Origin: Rotaria sp. Silwood1
Taxonomy: Eukaryota > Rotifera > Eurotatoria > Philodinida > Philodinidae
DNA length: 64,000 nt
Assembly: GCA_905250075.1 (NCBI GenBank)
Contig: CAJNOP010000645.1
Location: 57,503 to 121,502 of the forward strand
Reading direction: 5' to 3'
In this document: piece after piece, positions 11,501 to 34,654 of the stretch
How the letters are laid out: each line of letters opens with the position of its first letter
How positions within the stretch are numbered: position 1 is the stretch's first letter
Position numbers and translations under genes: made by a program
The notes under the pieces: generated by a model
The model's database searches: none
Told to the model about the DNA's origin: nothing
The model's input: the letters and a program-made list of their open reading frames with translations, nothing else

Positions 11501-12575
11501 TATGTTTTTTTTGTTCTAAAAGGGATCGACGAATGTATCCACATTCATTATGGCATATGAATCCTCAATCACATCCTGTTACACATTGTTCATTTGATAA
11601 ACAAACACTTATTTTTGCATTAACACCATATTGCAAACAACCAGATATGGTAAATTAAATTTTATTTTTAAAGATTTTTTTTCTATAGCTTGCTTCCTCT
11701 CAGAAAAGATATCATAATTTCCTACAAACCAAAAAGTTGGCTTACAGTCTCTTCTGAATATTTTAAAAACTATGGACATCTATTTAAGGCTCTATCTTTT
11801 TTCTTTTATAGTTTTAGTGGTGTCCGCAGTTTTTACAGGTATTTGTTTCTTTCCTCTTGATTCCATATGATAAAATCTACCAGATAGTGTGTTATATACA
11901 CTACATTTTACATTGAAGTGTTTTGAGTTATATAACGTTTTGAAGAGGTTTCAATTATCATGAGAGAAATATGAAGTAAAAATATTTTTGGTTCTAGGAT
12001 AGTACTTCTCTGTTAAATTGAATCCTAATCCATAAGTGCGCAAGTCTATCAAGTCTGGATCTCCAATTATTGGACCCAACAATCTCTAGTAGATGACCTT
12101 TTTTGTTATTCTACGTAATCATAGATACCATTACAACCGTAATTTATAGAAAGATAACGGTTTTAGATCCTATGGTCTTTCGACAGGTATGTTTGATAAC
12201 TACGTATATGCGTACAAATTTTTTACTTGGTAGAAAAATACACATACTACATAAAGTTAATTAGACATCAGCTATAGCTAATGAGTAAGAAACAATGAAC
12301 TAGTCTATGTAGTTTTATTAAAATCCTTTGTACTTATTTTTGATAGAGTGAGTTTCTATTCTAAGGGAAGTTTAATGATTATTGTTTTTTTTTAGATTGA
12401 TTATCAAATTGATCCTGATCGATTATCAGGACATATTTATGTATGTGATTTTAAATCTGATATTTCAACACAACTTGATGATGATTTAAAAATTTGTACA
12501 TCATCTTATGATGTTCCACAAGCATCGAATAGAAGGATTGGTTTACATACGCCATATGATATTATTGAAGAGTAG
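8572..12575 (+). CDS. FBXW8: F-box and WD-repeat protein, FBXW8-like
   Basis: Probable substrate receptor of a cullin-RING (CUL7/CUL1-type) ubiquitin ligase. Four exons: 8572-9621, 10934-11463, 11523-11649 and 12396-12575; phases agree and give 628 residues. After a low-complexity, Ser-rich head, an F-box spans about residues 127-172 (SLPREIALHIFNYLSIKDLY, then CLQVCKSWYSLSCDDILWY). WD-type segments follow (AGYSTGIIRTWS, DNGLLEVW, SKFCVWNF, ASTDVCGFVRLW). The segment joining exons 2 and 3 (MDTWKLASTDV, RLWDRRMYPHSLWHMNPQSH) and the C-terminus (SSYDVPQ, PYDIIEE) follow the FBXW8 pattern rather than other FBXW proteins. The first ATG of the frame is used. The first gene of a five-gene + strand run. 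The symbol rests on family recognition, not a database search. Confidence 0.85.
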
Positions 12576-12902
12576 AATTCTTTTTTTTTCTTTCTTGTTC
12601 TTACACAAGCAATTGCTGTCATCTGCATGTTTTTCTTTTTTTTTTGTTTTATGTTAATAAGAATCTCAAGACCGAATGAAAAATACATAAGAAAAAAATA
12701 CTTCGGCTGAAATTTTGTAAAATTCTTTAATTTATTATGACAATTTAGATGTCATATATAAATTGTTTCTATTCAAATAGTTTTGTATGATAATCCTGTG
12801 TCTGTATATTTAGTTTCATGTTAAAAAAAAAAACAACAAAATTTTTAATTTTTTAGATTTCTTTTTTTTTTTTTAATTTTATGTCAATTAAAGTATTATT
12901 TA

Positions 12903-14074
<1,172 letters not shown>

Positions 14075-14442
14075 TAATCTCTTTAATTTTCTTTTTTCTC
14101 TTTTTTTCTATATGTAGTTTCTTTGTCTAACAGTGTCCTTGCTTTAATGATTGCCTTTCCTGTTTATATCTATGAATATATTATATATATATATATACAT
14201 ATATTTTTGGAAGGAAAATATCCGCGTTTTGAATTGTTCAATCAAGCTCGTTTTTATTTTCCGAATAGAAACTTCATTTATTTGTGTCAGTTGTACTTGA
14301 TTTATGATGGTTTCTTTTTCGTTTTTCTTTTTTTCATTTAAAATATAAATTCATGATCTTTTATAAGTTTTCTTTTAATAAATTAATGATCTTTATTAAT
14401 GACATGTAATTATTTAATTATATTATTTTATTTCAGAAACAT
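14075..14442. other. Short intergenic between RAB39 and the ASMT-like gene
   Basis: AT-rich with no gene. It ends in TATTTTATTTCAG (to 14436), six bases before the next ATG, a good spliced-leader or 5'UTR acceptor. Confidence 0.4.
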
Positions 14443-16469
14443 ATGAAAATGACTAGAAGAATTAAATATATTCTAGATTTTGTTTTTTCAAAAACAAAAT
14501 TTATTCGAAATAATTCTGCAATATTTAGATCAATGGTATGTATTTATTGTAGAAATAAAAGAATAAACGATTGGTTAGGAAAAACTTTCCTACACTTGTG
14601 GTGAACAGTTCATTAGAAAAAAATTTTCAAAGTAGATACATATTGAGAAGTAGAACAAAAGCTATCGCAAGACTCTAAATTTCCAAATGCTTTCTTCTGA
14701 GAGATATTAGTATTGTAAAAGCTAAAAGTCGCTTCTCTCTAAACTGAAATTTTGCTCAATTATATATACAGTGGTTAAGAAATAGAAACAACATTTTATT
14801 TTTTTTATGAAACGGATTCGTTTTTCGACTATTATCATTATGTTAGTAGATTGCTGCGAAGCGTATATAACACAGAAAAATGTACAAAAATTTGGTTAGG
14901 AAGGGAGAACAAGGACGTAGCATAAAGCGTCTACTTGAAATACTCATTAAAAAAAATTTTTTCAAATGTGAAAGATTCAAAAGAAATATACGAAAAGTTT
15001 CTGAAATCTTCTATGATAATATTTCTAAGCGACTCTATTTGGTATTAATTGTATGCGTTCTTAGTAGTATAATTCTATGCGGTTTAAATAATTTTAGTAT
15101 TATATTGTCATATTTCATGTTCATGCTCAATGATAGGTAGATAATATCTCAAGTTTTTTGCACAAGATCTTTTTTAAGTTGAATTAAATCCAAATCGAAA
15201 TTTTTCTGTTCGTTCAAGGAGAAATGACGCACTTCGAGACTCCATACTATGTGTATTTGTTTTAGTCTCTGATAAATGAATAAAACAAAAATTATAATCA
15301 TTCATAGATTAAAAGAAAAAATTTTTATTTAAAATACAGTTTATTAAATAAAGCATGAATATACAAAAAAGATCTAATCATTTAAATTTGTTTCAATTTT
15401 ATTTTAGAGTTCTGTACCTAATACAGAAGATGTTGATTCAAATTATATATTGTCTTTAATTGATGGATTTCGTTGTTCACAAACTTTATTTACTGCTGTT
15501 AATTATAAATTATTTGATCATTTAACAACACAAGAACTTTCATTAGAAGAATTAGCAAATAAACTTAATATATATCATTTATCATCATTAGAACGATTTT
15601 TAAATGCTTGTATATCTCTTAAATTACTTAAACAAGATAAAATAAATAAAAAATATTCTAATACACAATTAAGTAATAAATATCTTGTTTCAACAAGTCC
15701 AACAACCCTTAATGGATATATTAATCATAATAATCAATCATCTTATTTACTTTGGTCTAAACTTTCAAATGCAATAGAAGAAAATACATCACAATGGCAA
15801 CAAACATTTAAAACAATAAATGAAGATAAATATACATTTAATGAACATTATCGTGATGATAATGCTGAAACAATATTTATGTCAGCTATGCATGGATTAG
15901 GTTTAATTTGTTTTCCAAATATAATTGCATCAATTGAAAATTTTCAACAATATAAAACATTTTGTGATCTTGGTGGTGCTACTGGATGTTTAGCTATGGC
16001 TGCTTGTGAAGCAAATTTAAATTTACAAGCAATTATTTTTGATCTTCCTCGTATAGAAAAACATGCTAATCAATATATTAATCAAACATTATTACATATT
16101 CGTAATCGTATACATTTTCAAAGTGGTGATTTTTTTAATGATTCACTTCCTCAAGTTGATCTTTTTGGTCTTGGACGTATTTTACATGATTGGAATGATG
16201 AAAAATGTGAATTATTATTAAGAAAAATTTATCAAACATTACCAAAAACAAATGGTGCTATATTAATTGCAGAAAAATTATTAAATGAAGATAAATCAGG
16301 ACCAATAACAGTTAATATGCAAGATTTAAATATGCTTGTAGCTACAGCTGGAAGAGAACGAACATGTTCAGAATATAAAGATATGCTTGAAAAAGTTGGT
16401 TTTAAAAATATTAAATGCATACACACTGGAGCATATCTTGATGCAATTATTGGTTATAAATTAAATTAA
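14443..16469 (+). CDS. ASMT: Acetylserotonin O-methyltransferase-like SAM-dependent methyltransferase
   Basis: Likely transfers methyl from S-adenosylmethionine to a hydroxyindole or similar small hydroxylated substrate. Exon 15408-16469 is certain: an N-terminal dimerisation winged helix (DGFRCSQTLFTAVNYKLFDH, LSSLERFLNACISLKLLK), then the methyltransferase core with the SAM loop CDLGGATGCLAMAACEA, acidic IIFDLPRIEKHA, QSGDFFNDSLPQVDLF and the catalytic region RILHDWNDEKCELLLRKIY. C-terminal ERTCSEYKDMLEKVGF fits the family. A probable first exon (14443-14535, 31 codons, starts MKMTRRIKYILDF) joins in phase through an 872-bp intron and gives 384 residues. That basic head is longer than the usual ~345-residue proteins, so it could be a targeting sequence or a wrong first exon. 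The exact substrate cannot be told; bdelloids carry many foreign O-methyltransferases. Confidence 0.85.
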
Positions 16470-17550
16470 TTAATAATATCAATTTTTTACTTTACAATTA
16501 ATAAAATATTTCATTGATATAAGATTTTAATATGCATACATAACCTTGTAGATATTATTCCAATGCAGCATAATATATTTCATTAATTAATATTTGATTT
16601 ACAAGAAACATCTACTTCAGTTTTAGATCATTTAAATTTGCTTAATCTTCACTATTTCATTTTTTAAGATTGAAGAAGCTTATGAAGAAATATCGGACAA
16701 CGTTCGAATTTATATTATGGCTACAAGTTTCAATGGAATTAACGATGGAACCAACCGAAACTGATATTCGCCATTTGAGCTCATTTCGACTTACAAAGAA
16801 GTCTCAATAAGACTAGAAAAAATGTAAAAAGATTCGTTGTCACGAGCCTTTGAAGTAGAGTTCGAATCGTTTTACTGAATTTTTGATACATATCGAAAAA
16901 TCAAAAAAAACATAATTTTCCACCTGAAATTTTACCCATACATACGACAATGACCCATACAATATCCTGAAAGTATCAATCGAAAACAATGTTCTTTTAC
17001 TGAGGTATAGAATTTTCAAAAAAACTTGTTCGACACAGGCTTGATGCAAAATTGTGTTTACTTGAAAATTCAATTGTATTATTTGATTTTCTAGTGAATA
17101 GCTAAAGTTGAGTCCAAAATTCAGTAACTTGGCTCTCGAGCCTATGAATAGGAGCTTCTTTAGACTTTTGCTAGTCTCATCAAGTTATCCCAGTAAATCC
17201 AACATAAGATCAAACTATAGGTTGTAGTTTGAGTGGTTCCTCCGGTAAGATTGAGAGAAAGGAGTTTCGAGATTTGGTAGTTCTGAAAGATTCAACGAAA
17301 ATGAATAAAGTCTTTCTAGAGTCCTCAGAAGGTAAGTTGATGCCATGGTTGGAAGTTCTATATCTCCAGAAAAACTTAGACTATCAAATTCGTTCTATAG
17401 ATAAAATTTCATAGCAACACTTTTTATTCTTAGATTTTTCAGAAATCTTTCACTCTCAATAAAAATTTTTATTAATATAGTCGTAATATTTTATCAATAA
17501 GTCATAGACTTCAATTCTTTGAAACTTATTTTAATCTCACCAAGACTCAC
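16470..17550. other. Intergenic, no gene recognised
   Basis: An AATAAA-like signal near 16499 fits the 3' end of the methyltransferase gene. Short open frames here look like chance. Confidence 0.35.
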
Positions 17551-17724
17551 TTGTTGAACGACTTTTTATAATTGAATATGTTTCTTCACTAGACCAAAGT
17601 CGCTCTACAATGTCTTCTTGATAATGAATAGAAACCATTGGTGTTAATCTCATCAATTTTTGACGTATAGCAAACATGCCATTGATCTTAATTCTCATAT
17701 GTTGAAAATCGTGCAATAAAAACA
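17551..17724 (-). CDS. Possible orphan exon, unidentified
   Basis: On the minus strand an open stretch of 58 codons (FLLHDFQHMRIKINGMFAIR, ...VERLWSSEETYSIIKSRS) is bounded by an acceptor-like TATAAG at 17725 and a strong donor GTGAGT just below 17551. Codon use looks genic, but no partner exons were found on either side. It may be a relic or part of a gene whose other exons I cannot see. Confidence 0.25.
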
Positions 17725-17890
17725 CTTATAGAATATTTTCTTTTTAATAAGAAACATATTTCATAATAGATTAGAAAATATTGCATCATTCGCTTTTTTT
17801 ATTTGTATCATAGATATACTATTCAAATATTTTATTAACAATAAATTCATTTTAGATTAATCTTAATTATATAATCTCAAAAAAAGCAAT

Positions 17891-26777
<8,887 letters not shown>

Positions 26778-26834
26778 GCATGTTTTTTTTTTCTTCCTTT
26801 TTTCTTTTGTGATATGTTTCCTAACCGTAGGGAA

Positions 26835-26863
26835 AATAAATCTGAGTTTTTTTTTTGTTCTAG
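26835..26863 (+). promoter_or_regulatory. Poly(A) signal and trans-splice-type acceptor between POLR3A and OSTF1
   Basis: AATAAA (26835-26840) is followed within 10 bp by a pyrimidine tract ending TTTTTTTGTTCTAG that abuts the OSTF1 ATG at 26864. The layout suits 3' processing of POLR3A coupled to spliced-leader addition on OSTF1 in a shared transcript. Confidence 0.55.
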
Positions 26864-28619
26864 ATGAGTGTTGTTGGACATAGAGCTCCACCGCCAATAC
26901 CAGCAGTAATATTTTCTTAGAAATTTCTAGATTTAATCATTTATTTTCATTATTTTTTCTTTTTTTTTTTTGTAGAAACCAGGTTATGTTTCAATTGTTA
27001 AAGCTTTGTATAGTTATACAGGTAATTATTGTTTATTGAAAAGAACAATTTAATCGATTTAAATGTTTAGCACGTTCACCAGAAGAATTATCATTTGAAG
27101 AAGGTGAAATACTTTATGTAACTGATGATGCAAAATATAAAGATTGGTATTTGGCTACAACTAATAAAAATCGTACAGGTGGTCTTATTCCCAAAAATTA
27201 TGGTAGATAATATATTACATTCGTTGAGTCTTTTTTTAAAACTTTTTTTTTTTTTTTATTCAACTTTATAATTTAGTTGAAGAAAGTACAGAAAAACTTA
27301 CAAATGCATTACATGATGCAGCTAAACGTGGCAATATTGAATTTCTTCAGCAATCACTTGCTAATAAGGTACAAAATAGAAATACAATAGTGACGATAAT
27401 CACCAGTCTTGAATAGAGCGCTGCATAGATCTAGACATGTACACGTAGATTAAAAGGGGCCTTTGTATCACTCATACAAAACTTATTTTATATAAAAATA
27501 ATTTTTATATGTAATTTAGGCGTCAGTGCTTGGTCTTGATAAAGCAGGCAACACACCATTTCATTGGGCGTGTTATTCAGGTGATATGGATTGTGTTAAA
27601 TTATTGTTACCTCTGTCATTATCAATTATCAACCAAAAGGTATAGTTTCTTTTTTTGTTTACAATGAAATCAATACTTAAAATTTTATTCTAAAAAGATT
27701 GATAAGACGAAAGATTATTGAACGGTGTATAAGATGTCTCAAACGGATACGAGACAATCTGAAAACATTGTTTTGTTTTTTTGTTAAAAGCGAAAAATTA
27801 AAACTAATGAATTTTTCAGTTATATGACAGATTCGGATTGAGTTAATAACCTGGTTTCGATCATTCAATTCTTTAAAAAGAAAACTGAAACTTTAGTAGA
27901 AAAAAAAAAATCTAGGCAACTCAAACAATGTCTAGTATCTGTTACCAAATTTTTAGTTTTATCAGAGACAACGGTATGTTGAGACTATCACAATTTTTAC
28001 TCTACTCAACGAAATCTATCTGCCATAAAGCCATTAAAATTAGTTGGAAAGCGAAGAAAATTCTCTTTAAAGATTTAATCAAAAGCAATCGAGATTCATG
28101 AATTCGAATCTACTGATAGTTTTTCAAATTAGTAACTTTCACTTTTTTCATGTATCAAAACAAAATGACAAAATTTGTTATGTTCAATCTAATAGATGTT
28201 GAAGAAAAATTCATACATAACTTTTTTTTTTCTTATATATTTTATTAGAACAATGTTGGTGATACGCCATTGCATGTAGCTAGTTGGAAAAATCATGCAG
28301 ATATTGTTCAAATGCTCGTAGAAAATGGTAACAAATAAAAAAAAGAAAGAATATTTATTGATTTCTTTATTTTTATATGATAATTTATTAGGTGCTGATA
28401 AACGTATTCGTAATCAAGATAATAAAACACCACTTGATCTTACTCATGATCCAAATATTCGATCAATACTAGAAGATAAAGGTAAATTTTTATTTTTGAA
28501 ACTCAACATATTTGTTATTCATTCTTTTTTACTTATTTCTAGTTATTTTTTCTAATTATAAACCACGTAATACTCAACAGAATGATGATGGTAATGGTGA
28601 AGATGATGATTCAGATTAA
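26864..28619 (+). CDS. OSTF1: Osteoclast-stimulating factor 1 homologue (SH3 + ankyrin repeats)
   Basis: Adaptor protein of the cytoplasm, one SH3 domain plus ankyrin repeats. Eight exons: 26864-26905, 26976-27021, 27071-27202, 27277-27368, 27520-27639, 28249-28327, 28392-28481 and 28543-28619; phases fit and give 225 residues (human about 214). A Pro-rich head (HRAPPPIPAKPGY) leads into the SH3 domain (VKALYSYTARSPEELSFEEG, RTGGLIPKNYVEE). Ankyrin repeats follow: ALHDAAKRGNIEFLQQSL, LDKAGNTPFHWACYSGD, NVGDTPLHVASWKNHADIVQ and DNKTPLDLTHDP. The acidic tail (NGEDDDSD) matches the family's DDEDSD end. It begins 86 bp after the POLR3A stop and ends 120 bp from a convergent gene. Confidence 0.93.
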
Positions 28620-28739
28620 AATCATTATTCTAAAAGACAGAAAATTCATTTTCTCTTTATCTATCTTATCTGTTTAAAGTCGTTTCATTTAAATATATAA
28701 TACATTCCTTAGAAATTCTTGTTTCGTTTTTTTGTTTTA

Positions 28740-31700
28740 TTATGTCAACACATTTACAAATATTAATACTTTCATAGTTAAATAAAACAACAAATAAAAT
28801 ATTCGCTGTACTGAATAAATATTTGATGATGATGATGATGATGATAGCAATAGTAAATGATTATTATTTTGACAATTATCTATATAACGTAAACTATTTT
28901 CGACATTAATTGATAATAAACCAATATTTGTACAACTGGTTTCAGATAAAATCCAACTAGCTGTCATTGATTTTAATGGTTGAATCTAAAGAAAATATTT
29001 TAAGCAAAATAATAATTTCTAATGGAATATCTATAGGAGTAAAATGTAAAACATCATCTAGTTATTCTTATTAATCAAGGACAAATTGTTTTCTTCTTAC
29101 TTTATCTTCTAGCAATTCAATACTGAATACAACTTTTTGTACGAGTTCATTTTAATTATAACTTTCTTTTTGAAATTGACTTTTGAGGTGTAGTTTACGT
29201 CTGAGACGCTTGTACTAGCTACAGAGTCCAAATCAATCCTAGTTATGAGATATATTTTTATTAGTAAAATCTATTCTGGACGTATTTTCTTCGAGATTAA
29301 TTTGAATTTGCATAGAAAATGCTCTTCAAAATCTTTTCTATTTGGTTATGATACTGAAGATGTCGATATTTTTTCAAATGCTCGTTCGAGTATTTCACTT
29401 CGTAGACAGTTTAAGAAAGTATACCCAGTATTTTATAACTAGACGTTATAATATTATTAGAACGTCTTTTAAAAACAAAGATATTTAAAATTTTTCATTT
29501 ACCAAACAAAATGCTTTTGTTTTGTCATAAAGAATCATTGTACGTTGAAATCGATGATCTGTACGCCATGATGCAAGACATATACCTTTAATTGATGTTA
29601 TAACTTGTACATCAGGTACAATATCATGACGACAAGATGAAGTTAATGTTAATTCATTTGGATTTATTATTTGACAACCAATTGATAAAGACCAAAGACC
29701 AATTGAACATGTTGAAATAGGTAAAGGTGATCGAAGAGGATTTAATGATTTATAAATACCAATTTGTGGACATGAAATATTTGATTTTGTCATAGGTTCT
29801 AATTAAATAAATTATTAATTAACAAAAAAAAAAAGAGTAGAAAAATAGATAACTTACTAAATAGAGTGTAATGTATATGATTTTCTTTACATTGATGTTC
29901 ATCAAATCCTGAAATAATTTATAACATATATATATATATCGGAGATTTTATTTTTCTTATTTAAAATCAAAGTTATCTTTTAATGAAATCGTGTTTTTTA
30001 GATAATATTTTAAATATTAACGTCTTTGAAATGTAACAAGAAGAGAAGAATTGATTTTACTGCTAGTATTTTATTGTTTGATAGGGCTCTCGTATTCTAT
30101 GTGGAACTATTCTTATTTTGTTGTTGTGTATAAAAACTAGGAAGAACTCATTGTTAATGTTCTTTATAAAAGTAGACAAAAAGCGAAAAATGGTTTGACT
30201 CGCGTCACCCTGAAGAATATTGCTGAATAGAAAATGATACCGGTTATTCAAACTAACTTATCGATTGACTACTTTCTATTACATAAATTTATGTAGGAAA
30301 ATCTACTTAGACCAATACCGGTTATTATAAAAATCTAAATTTCATCTTTACATCAAGTATTCAATTGATTTCGAGATAAGATTTGCCTCATTAGATAGGT
30401 CCTATTCAGACTATAAAAAGCTTTTATTTCTCTAGTATTTTTTGAGATATAAATTTAAGAACTACAAAATTTTATATTTACACAAGGAACTAATTAATCT
30501 CAATGAAATCTTTTATTTTACAAGAGCGTATTATCACTTAGCAAGTACGACTTATTATCTAAACTTTGAATGAATTTAATATTTGGTAAATGTAATATAC
30601 CTATAGAAAGATCAATAACGGCTGAAGATCGATAGATTAATTTAATACAATAAAATATTGATGAACTAAAAATAAAATCTTATTTATTTAATCTTTCTAA
30701 TCATTTTTTTTTACCATTGTTCTAAAGATTTTGCTCGTATATAAATACTTTTTTCATGTTGTTGTTGTTGATTTTGTATAATACGTTGAAATTTAAGATC
30801 ATATTTTATTATTTGATCATCATTCATTTTCATTATAAGTTGACTTTGATTGATAAGAAATGTATTTGTATTAATACGATCTGTTCTAATTGATAACCAT
30901 ATGCCTTGTGTCCAATCTGGCATTTGAACTTTTGATTCATAATATTTATCTAAAAAATATGTTATGATTTGTTTGTTTGTTATAATTTCTTATAAAATAA
31001 TTTACTTGATAGAACATTTAATATAAGAGCTGATTCTCTTGTTAATAAACTTCTACAAGTTTCATCTTCAGATAAATAAACTTCATTTGGTAGTGAACTT
31101 TTTTCATTAATTTTTGTTTTTGTATATGACTAAATTATAAAAATATAATAAATAATTAATAAAAATAAATTTAATTTACAAAACAAATAAATTTTCGTTG
31201 ATTTAAATTTCGAGATATAATATAATTCATATTTCCATCAGAAAATTGAGCAATACATATTGCTGTTATATCTATTTTATAATAAATATATTTTAAATAA
31301 ACTATAACAAAAAAATAAAAATAAACCTTTATTTGATTGACATCGATTATTATATAATATTTGAAATGTATTTAATGATAAACAATTATGAAATGCTTTT
31401 GGTTGACATAATGAAGATATTTGATGACTTTTTTTAAAATACCATATTTGATCAAATGGACATGGAATTGGTTCAGCATTATCTTTATAAAAACAAACAA
31501 AAAAAAAAGACTGTTACTGAAATTCCCGCGAGATTAAATATCTGTAGTTGTCTCAGATATGCAACGTATGATATACTTTAAAATATAGTCTATTTAATGT
31601 TCTGTATCATATTCAATCAGTTCTGAGTAAAGAAACTGATTGTCTGTAATGATGAGTACGAATTTCTATTCTATAGACTTCAACATTATATTTAGATAGT

Positions 31701-33195
31701 CTTTCACAAAAGAAAACAATATTCAATCTTTCATTTTGACAGAATGATCGAATGGTGCCGGGAGCTGTATTCATTTCCTGTGTTTATCTAGGTCAGTGAA
31801 CACTACATGTCGGCCAATGTCTAGTCCATTCACAAGAGAGTATTATTATTCCCTCTATGCACTATTAGATTTTTTTTTTTTTTGTATTAATGAATATCAA
31901 TTTTGATGAGCAGATTAAGCTTTTCTTTCTTTCTTTTTTTTGAAAAGTCTATCTTACCCCGGAAGAGTGTATATAATACTGTATCAGGTGTAATAGAACC
32001 ACAAATACGACTATTATCATCATCATCTGCATCGAAGCATTCACCTAGAAATAGACAAAATTATTATTAATAATGAGAGAAACAAAAAAAAAATTGAATA
32101 AAATATAATGTTCTCTTTCTATTGCTGTACTAGCGGAAATACGTGACTATCATTTGTAGATGAAACATTGCATGTATAGAACATCAATAAAGAATAAAAA
32201 AAAATACCATCTGTACATATTGATCGATAGTAATTTATAATTATAATGACATGATGATAGGTTTTTTTTTTAATTTTATTTTCTGTACAAATACATACTT
32301 TCACGATATTGTAATGCATTTGAATGTCTTGGAATAAAAAGTATACAACGTTTACATCTTGTTTGTCTAAGATAAGAATAAAAATTGTCATATTTTTTTT
32401 TTTTATAAAATATTATAACCTACTCATTATAATAAATATATTTATATTTTATATCTTGTTGTCCATGTAAACATGTTCCTTTTAATGAAAACCATGTATT
32501 ATTAATTGTTATTAAATCAATAAGACCTGGTTGTATCCATATACCAATAAATGATGAAGAAATAGTACAAGATGATAATAATGAATATGATGAAAGACCT
32601 AAAATAGATCTTTTAAATATTAATCAATCATAACCTTTGACTATAATCTACAAAGATTTATCACTTTGAAGTGTCAATGAAACAGTATAGATTTTCTTTA
32701 TACATATATCATGACCTTTTCTTTTTATTAAATATACAAGTAACTGACCATAGTCTCAAAAAGCACTTGAACCTTTTTTTTCTTTTTTCTTCTTCTTTTT
32801 AAAGTATAAAAGTGATGCAAGCATATAATCCTAACAGAGATGTAAGAGAATAATGTTTGGTTTTTTTGTTTATAATGAATAAGTTGAACTTATCCAACGG
32901 GATAGAACGAACGAGTTGAGTGAGAACAAAACAATCAAAATGTCAACACTATCTCTGACACATATTTTCAATGCGGAAATTGAAAATCGATTCATTTTTC
33001 TCCCTCTCTCGTTTAAAAATGCCTAAGGGTGATTAAATTTTATTCAGTTTTTTATTTCATACATAATTGATTAGCAAAGCTAATTTTTAATATAAAACGG
33101 TTCAATAAATATATTTGCCCATGAAACTATTTTCTTTTAAACTTACTCAATGTTGTTAACATCAATAAAATATAAAGAATTTTATTGCAAATCAT
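28740..33195 (-). CDS. Secreted or GPI-anchored two-module ectodomain protein (DUF7042/7043/7044-like)
   Basis: Minus-strand exons: 33195-33147, 32598-32424, 32366-32299, 32044-31958, 31482-31327, 31271-31180, 31129-31006, 30949-~30749, 29908-29858, 29798-29503 and 28985-28740, about 514 residues. The signal peptide MICNKILYILLMLTTLS is followed by a Cys-containing module (GTCLHGQQDIKY, RCKRCILFIPRHSNALQYRE, SITPDTVLYTLFR, CPFDQIWYFKK, NNRCQSNKDITAICIAQFSD). A second, related module has HYTLFKPM, ISCPQIGIYKS, SIGCQIINPNELTLTSSC and IKGICLASWRTD. The C-terminus has a Ser run then a hydrophobic tail (FYLLFYLTMKVLIFVNVLT), as for GPI attachment. The layout resembles invertebrate DUF7042-7044 proteins, from memory. 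The splice after exon 8 is unresolved: the donor at 30714 gives the wrong phase, the GTATTT donor at 30748 fits. Confidence 0.7.
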
Positions 33196-34654
33196 TATCA
33201 ATGATCTTCATCGTTTGATATCTAGAAAAAGAAATATATAACCTAGAATTCAAATCTGATGTCTCTTACCTATGTATGAACAAGCAAGTTATAATGTCTG
33301 TTTATATGATTATCATCTTAAGACATCTGTGACGTCGATTTTAAAAATTTATGCTATATACCTATGCCTGTCACATTGTCTATCGTAACAGCAGCTATCA
33401 CAATGAGCTGTTTCACAGAAGTAAAAACTTAATTGTAGTAATAAAAAAAAAATGGAAAAACGAGATGATTTTATTCATTCATTCTTTTTCTCTTGTATTC
33501 AATAAAGAGAACGATGAAAAAAACGAGAGAGAGAGAGAGAGAAAAAAAAAGATGAGTATTCAATAGCTATATGAATGTCATAAGAGAAAAAGAGAGAGAG
33601 AGAAGAGAAAACAAACGACTGATCATGGTTATTGTATCGTTTTCTACCGGTTATTATCATTAGCTAATGGATTTTAGTTTCATGATCATCTATCTTTTTA
33701 GCTGATCAAATATAATGTAGAATAAAAATTAAAAAAACATACACATGTGCGTGTTCAATTGATCAATATAAAAAAGAAACGTTATAATCATTTTCGTGCT
33801 GATTGTCATTTCTCTTTTTAATTGACATAGTTGGCACGCCCTAATTAGACTTTATCTTTCTATTCATTACAACGATTATTCCGCGAGAAGAACATCCGTT
33901 TGTAAGTAGAGTGTAAAAAGAAAAAAAAAACCTTGAGTCAAATAACGTTATATATGTAACGCACGATCAAGTTTCTATTTTAATCTAGCTTTGTCTTAAG
34001 TAATTAATGTTTATCATTTGTAATCATCATCATTTTGTATAAGAACATAATATATTATGTCCTTGAAGAAAATGAATAATGTATACAAACTTTATCTTTA
34101 GCTCAGACACATCTGTCAATGAAAAAGAACGTTTCATTCTTTTTTTTTTGAATTGCCGATCATCCAATCGTCTGATGGTTTGTGTTGCTGAAGGATTAAA
34201 TTTATTAGAAAAGAAAGCGAAGTCAAAGCTTTGTATGTGACATCGACAGATGATTAGATGGTTCGTTTGATATTCTGTGATAGAATTTGATTCTATATGG
34301 TATAGTACGATGATAAAATTAAATTAGTGATGTGTCAAATTATCGAAAGTCATTTCAACTCTTATTATATACAGACAAAGTTTATTGATTAATGCATTGA
34401 ATTCAAGTAGACAAATTATCTTCTTAATATGAATGTCAGACAAAAAAAAAATTAATCTATTTACAATTTTGTAAACATACTGAAAAAAGAAAAAGAGAAA
34501 TAATGTATTTGTGTATTGTTTTATCAGAGATTATAATAGTAAAAAATTAACTGTTTGTGGTCTATTGGTATATTTGTTATAGCCGATTCGAATAAAAATA
34601 TTTTTTTTTTCTTGTTTTTTCATTTGATTTAATAAAAAAAAAATGTAAACACCA
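33196..34654. other. Intergenic with GA microsatellites
   Basis: Runs of GAGAGAGA (about 33523-33541) and AGAGAGAG (about 33589-33603) are present. The first ~100 bp should contain the promoter and leader of the minus-strand gene. No other gene seen. Confidence 0.4.

Noticed and set aside
14880-15140. 86-codon frame with a hydrophobic tail
   Set aside because: Sits within the ASMT intron, has skewed Lys/Ile/Phe composition and no splice or family support.
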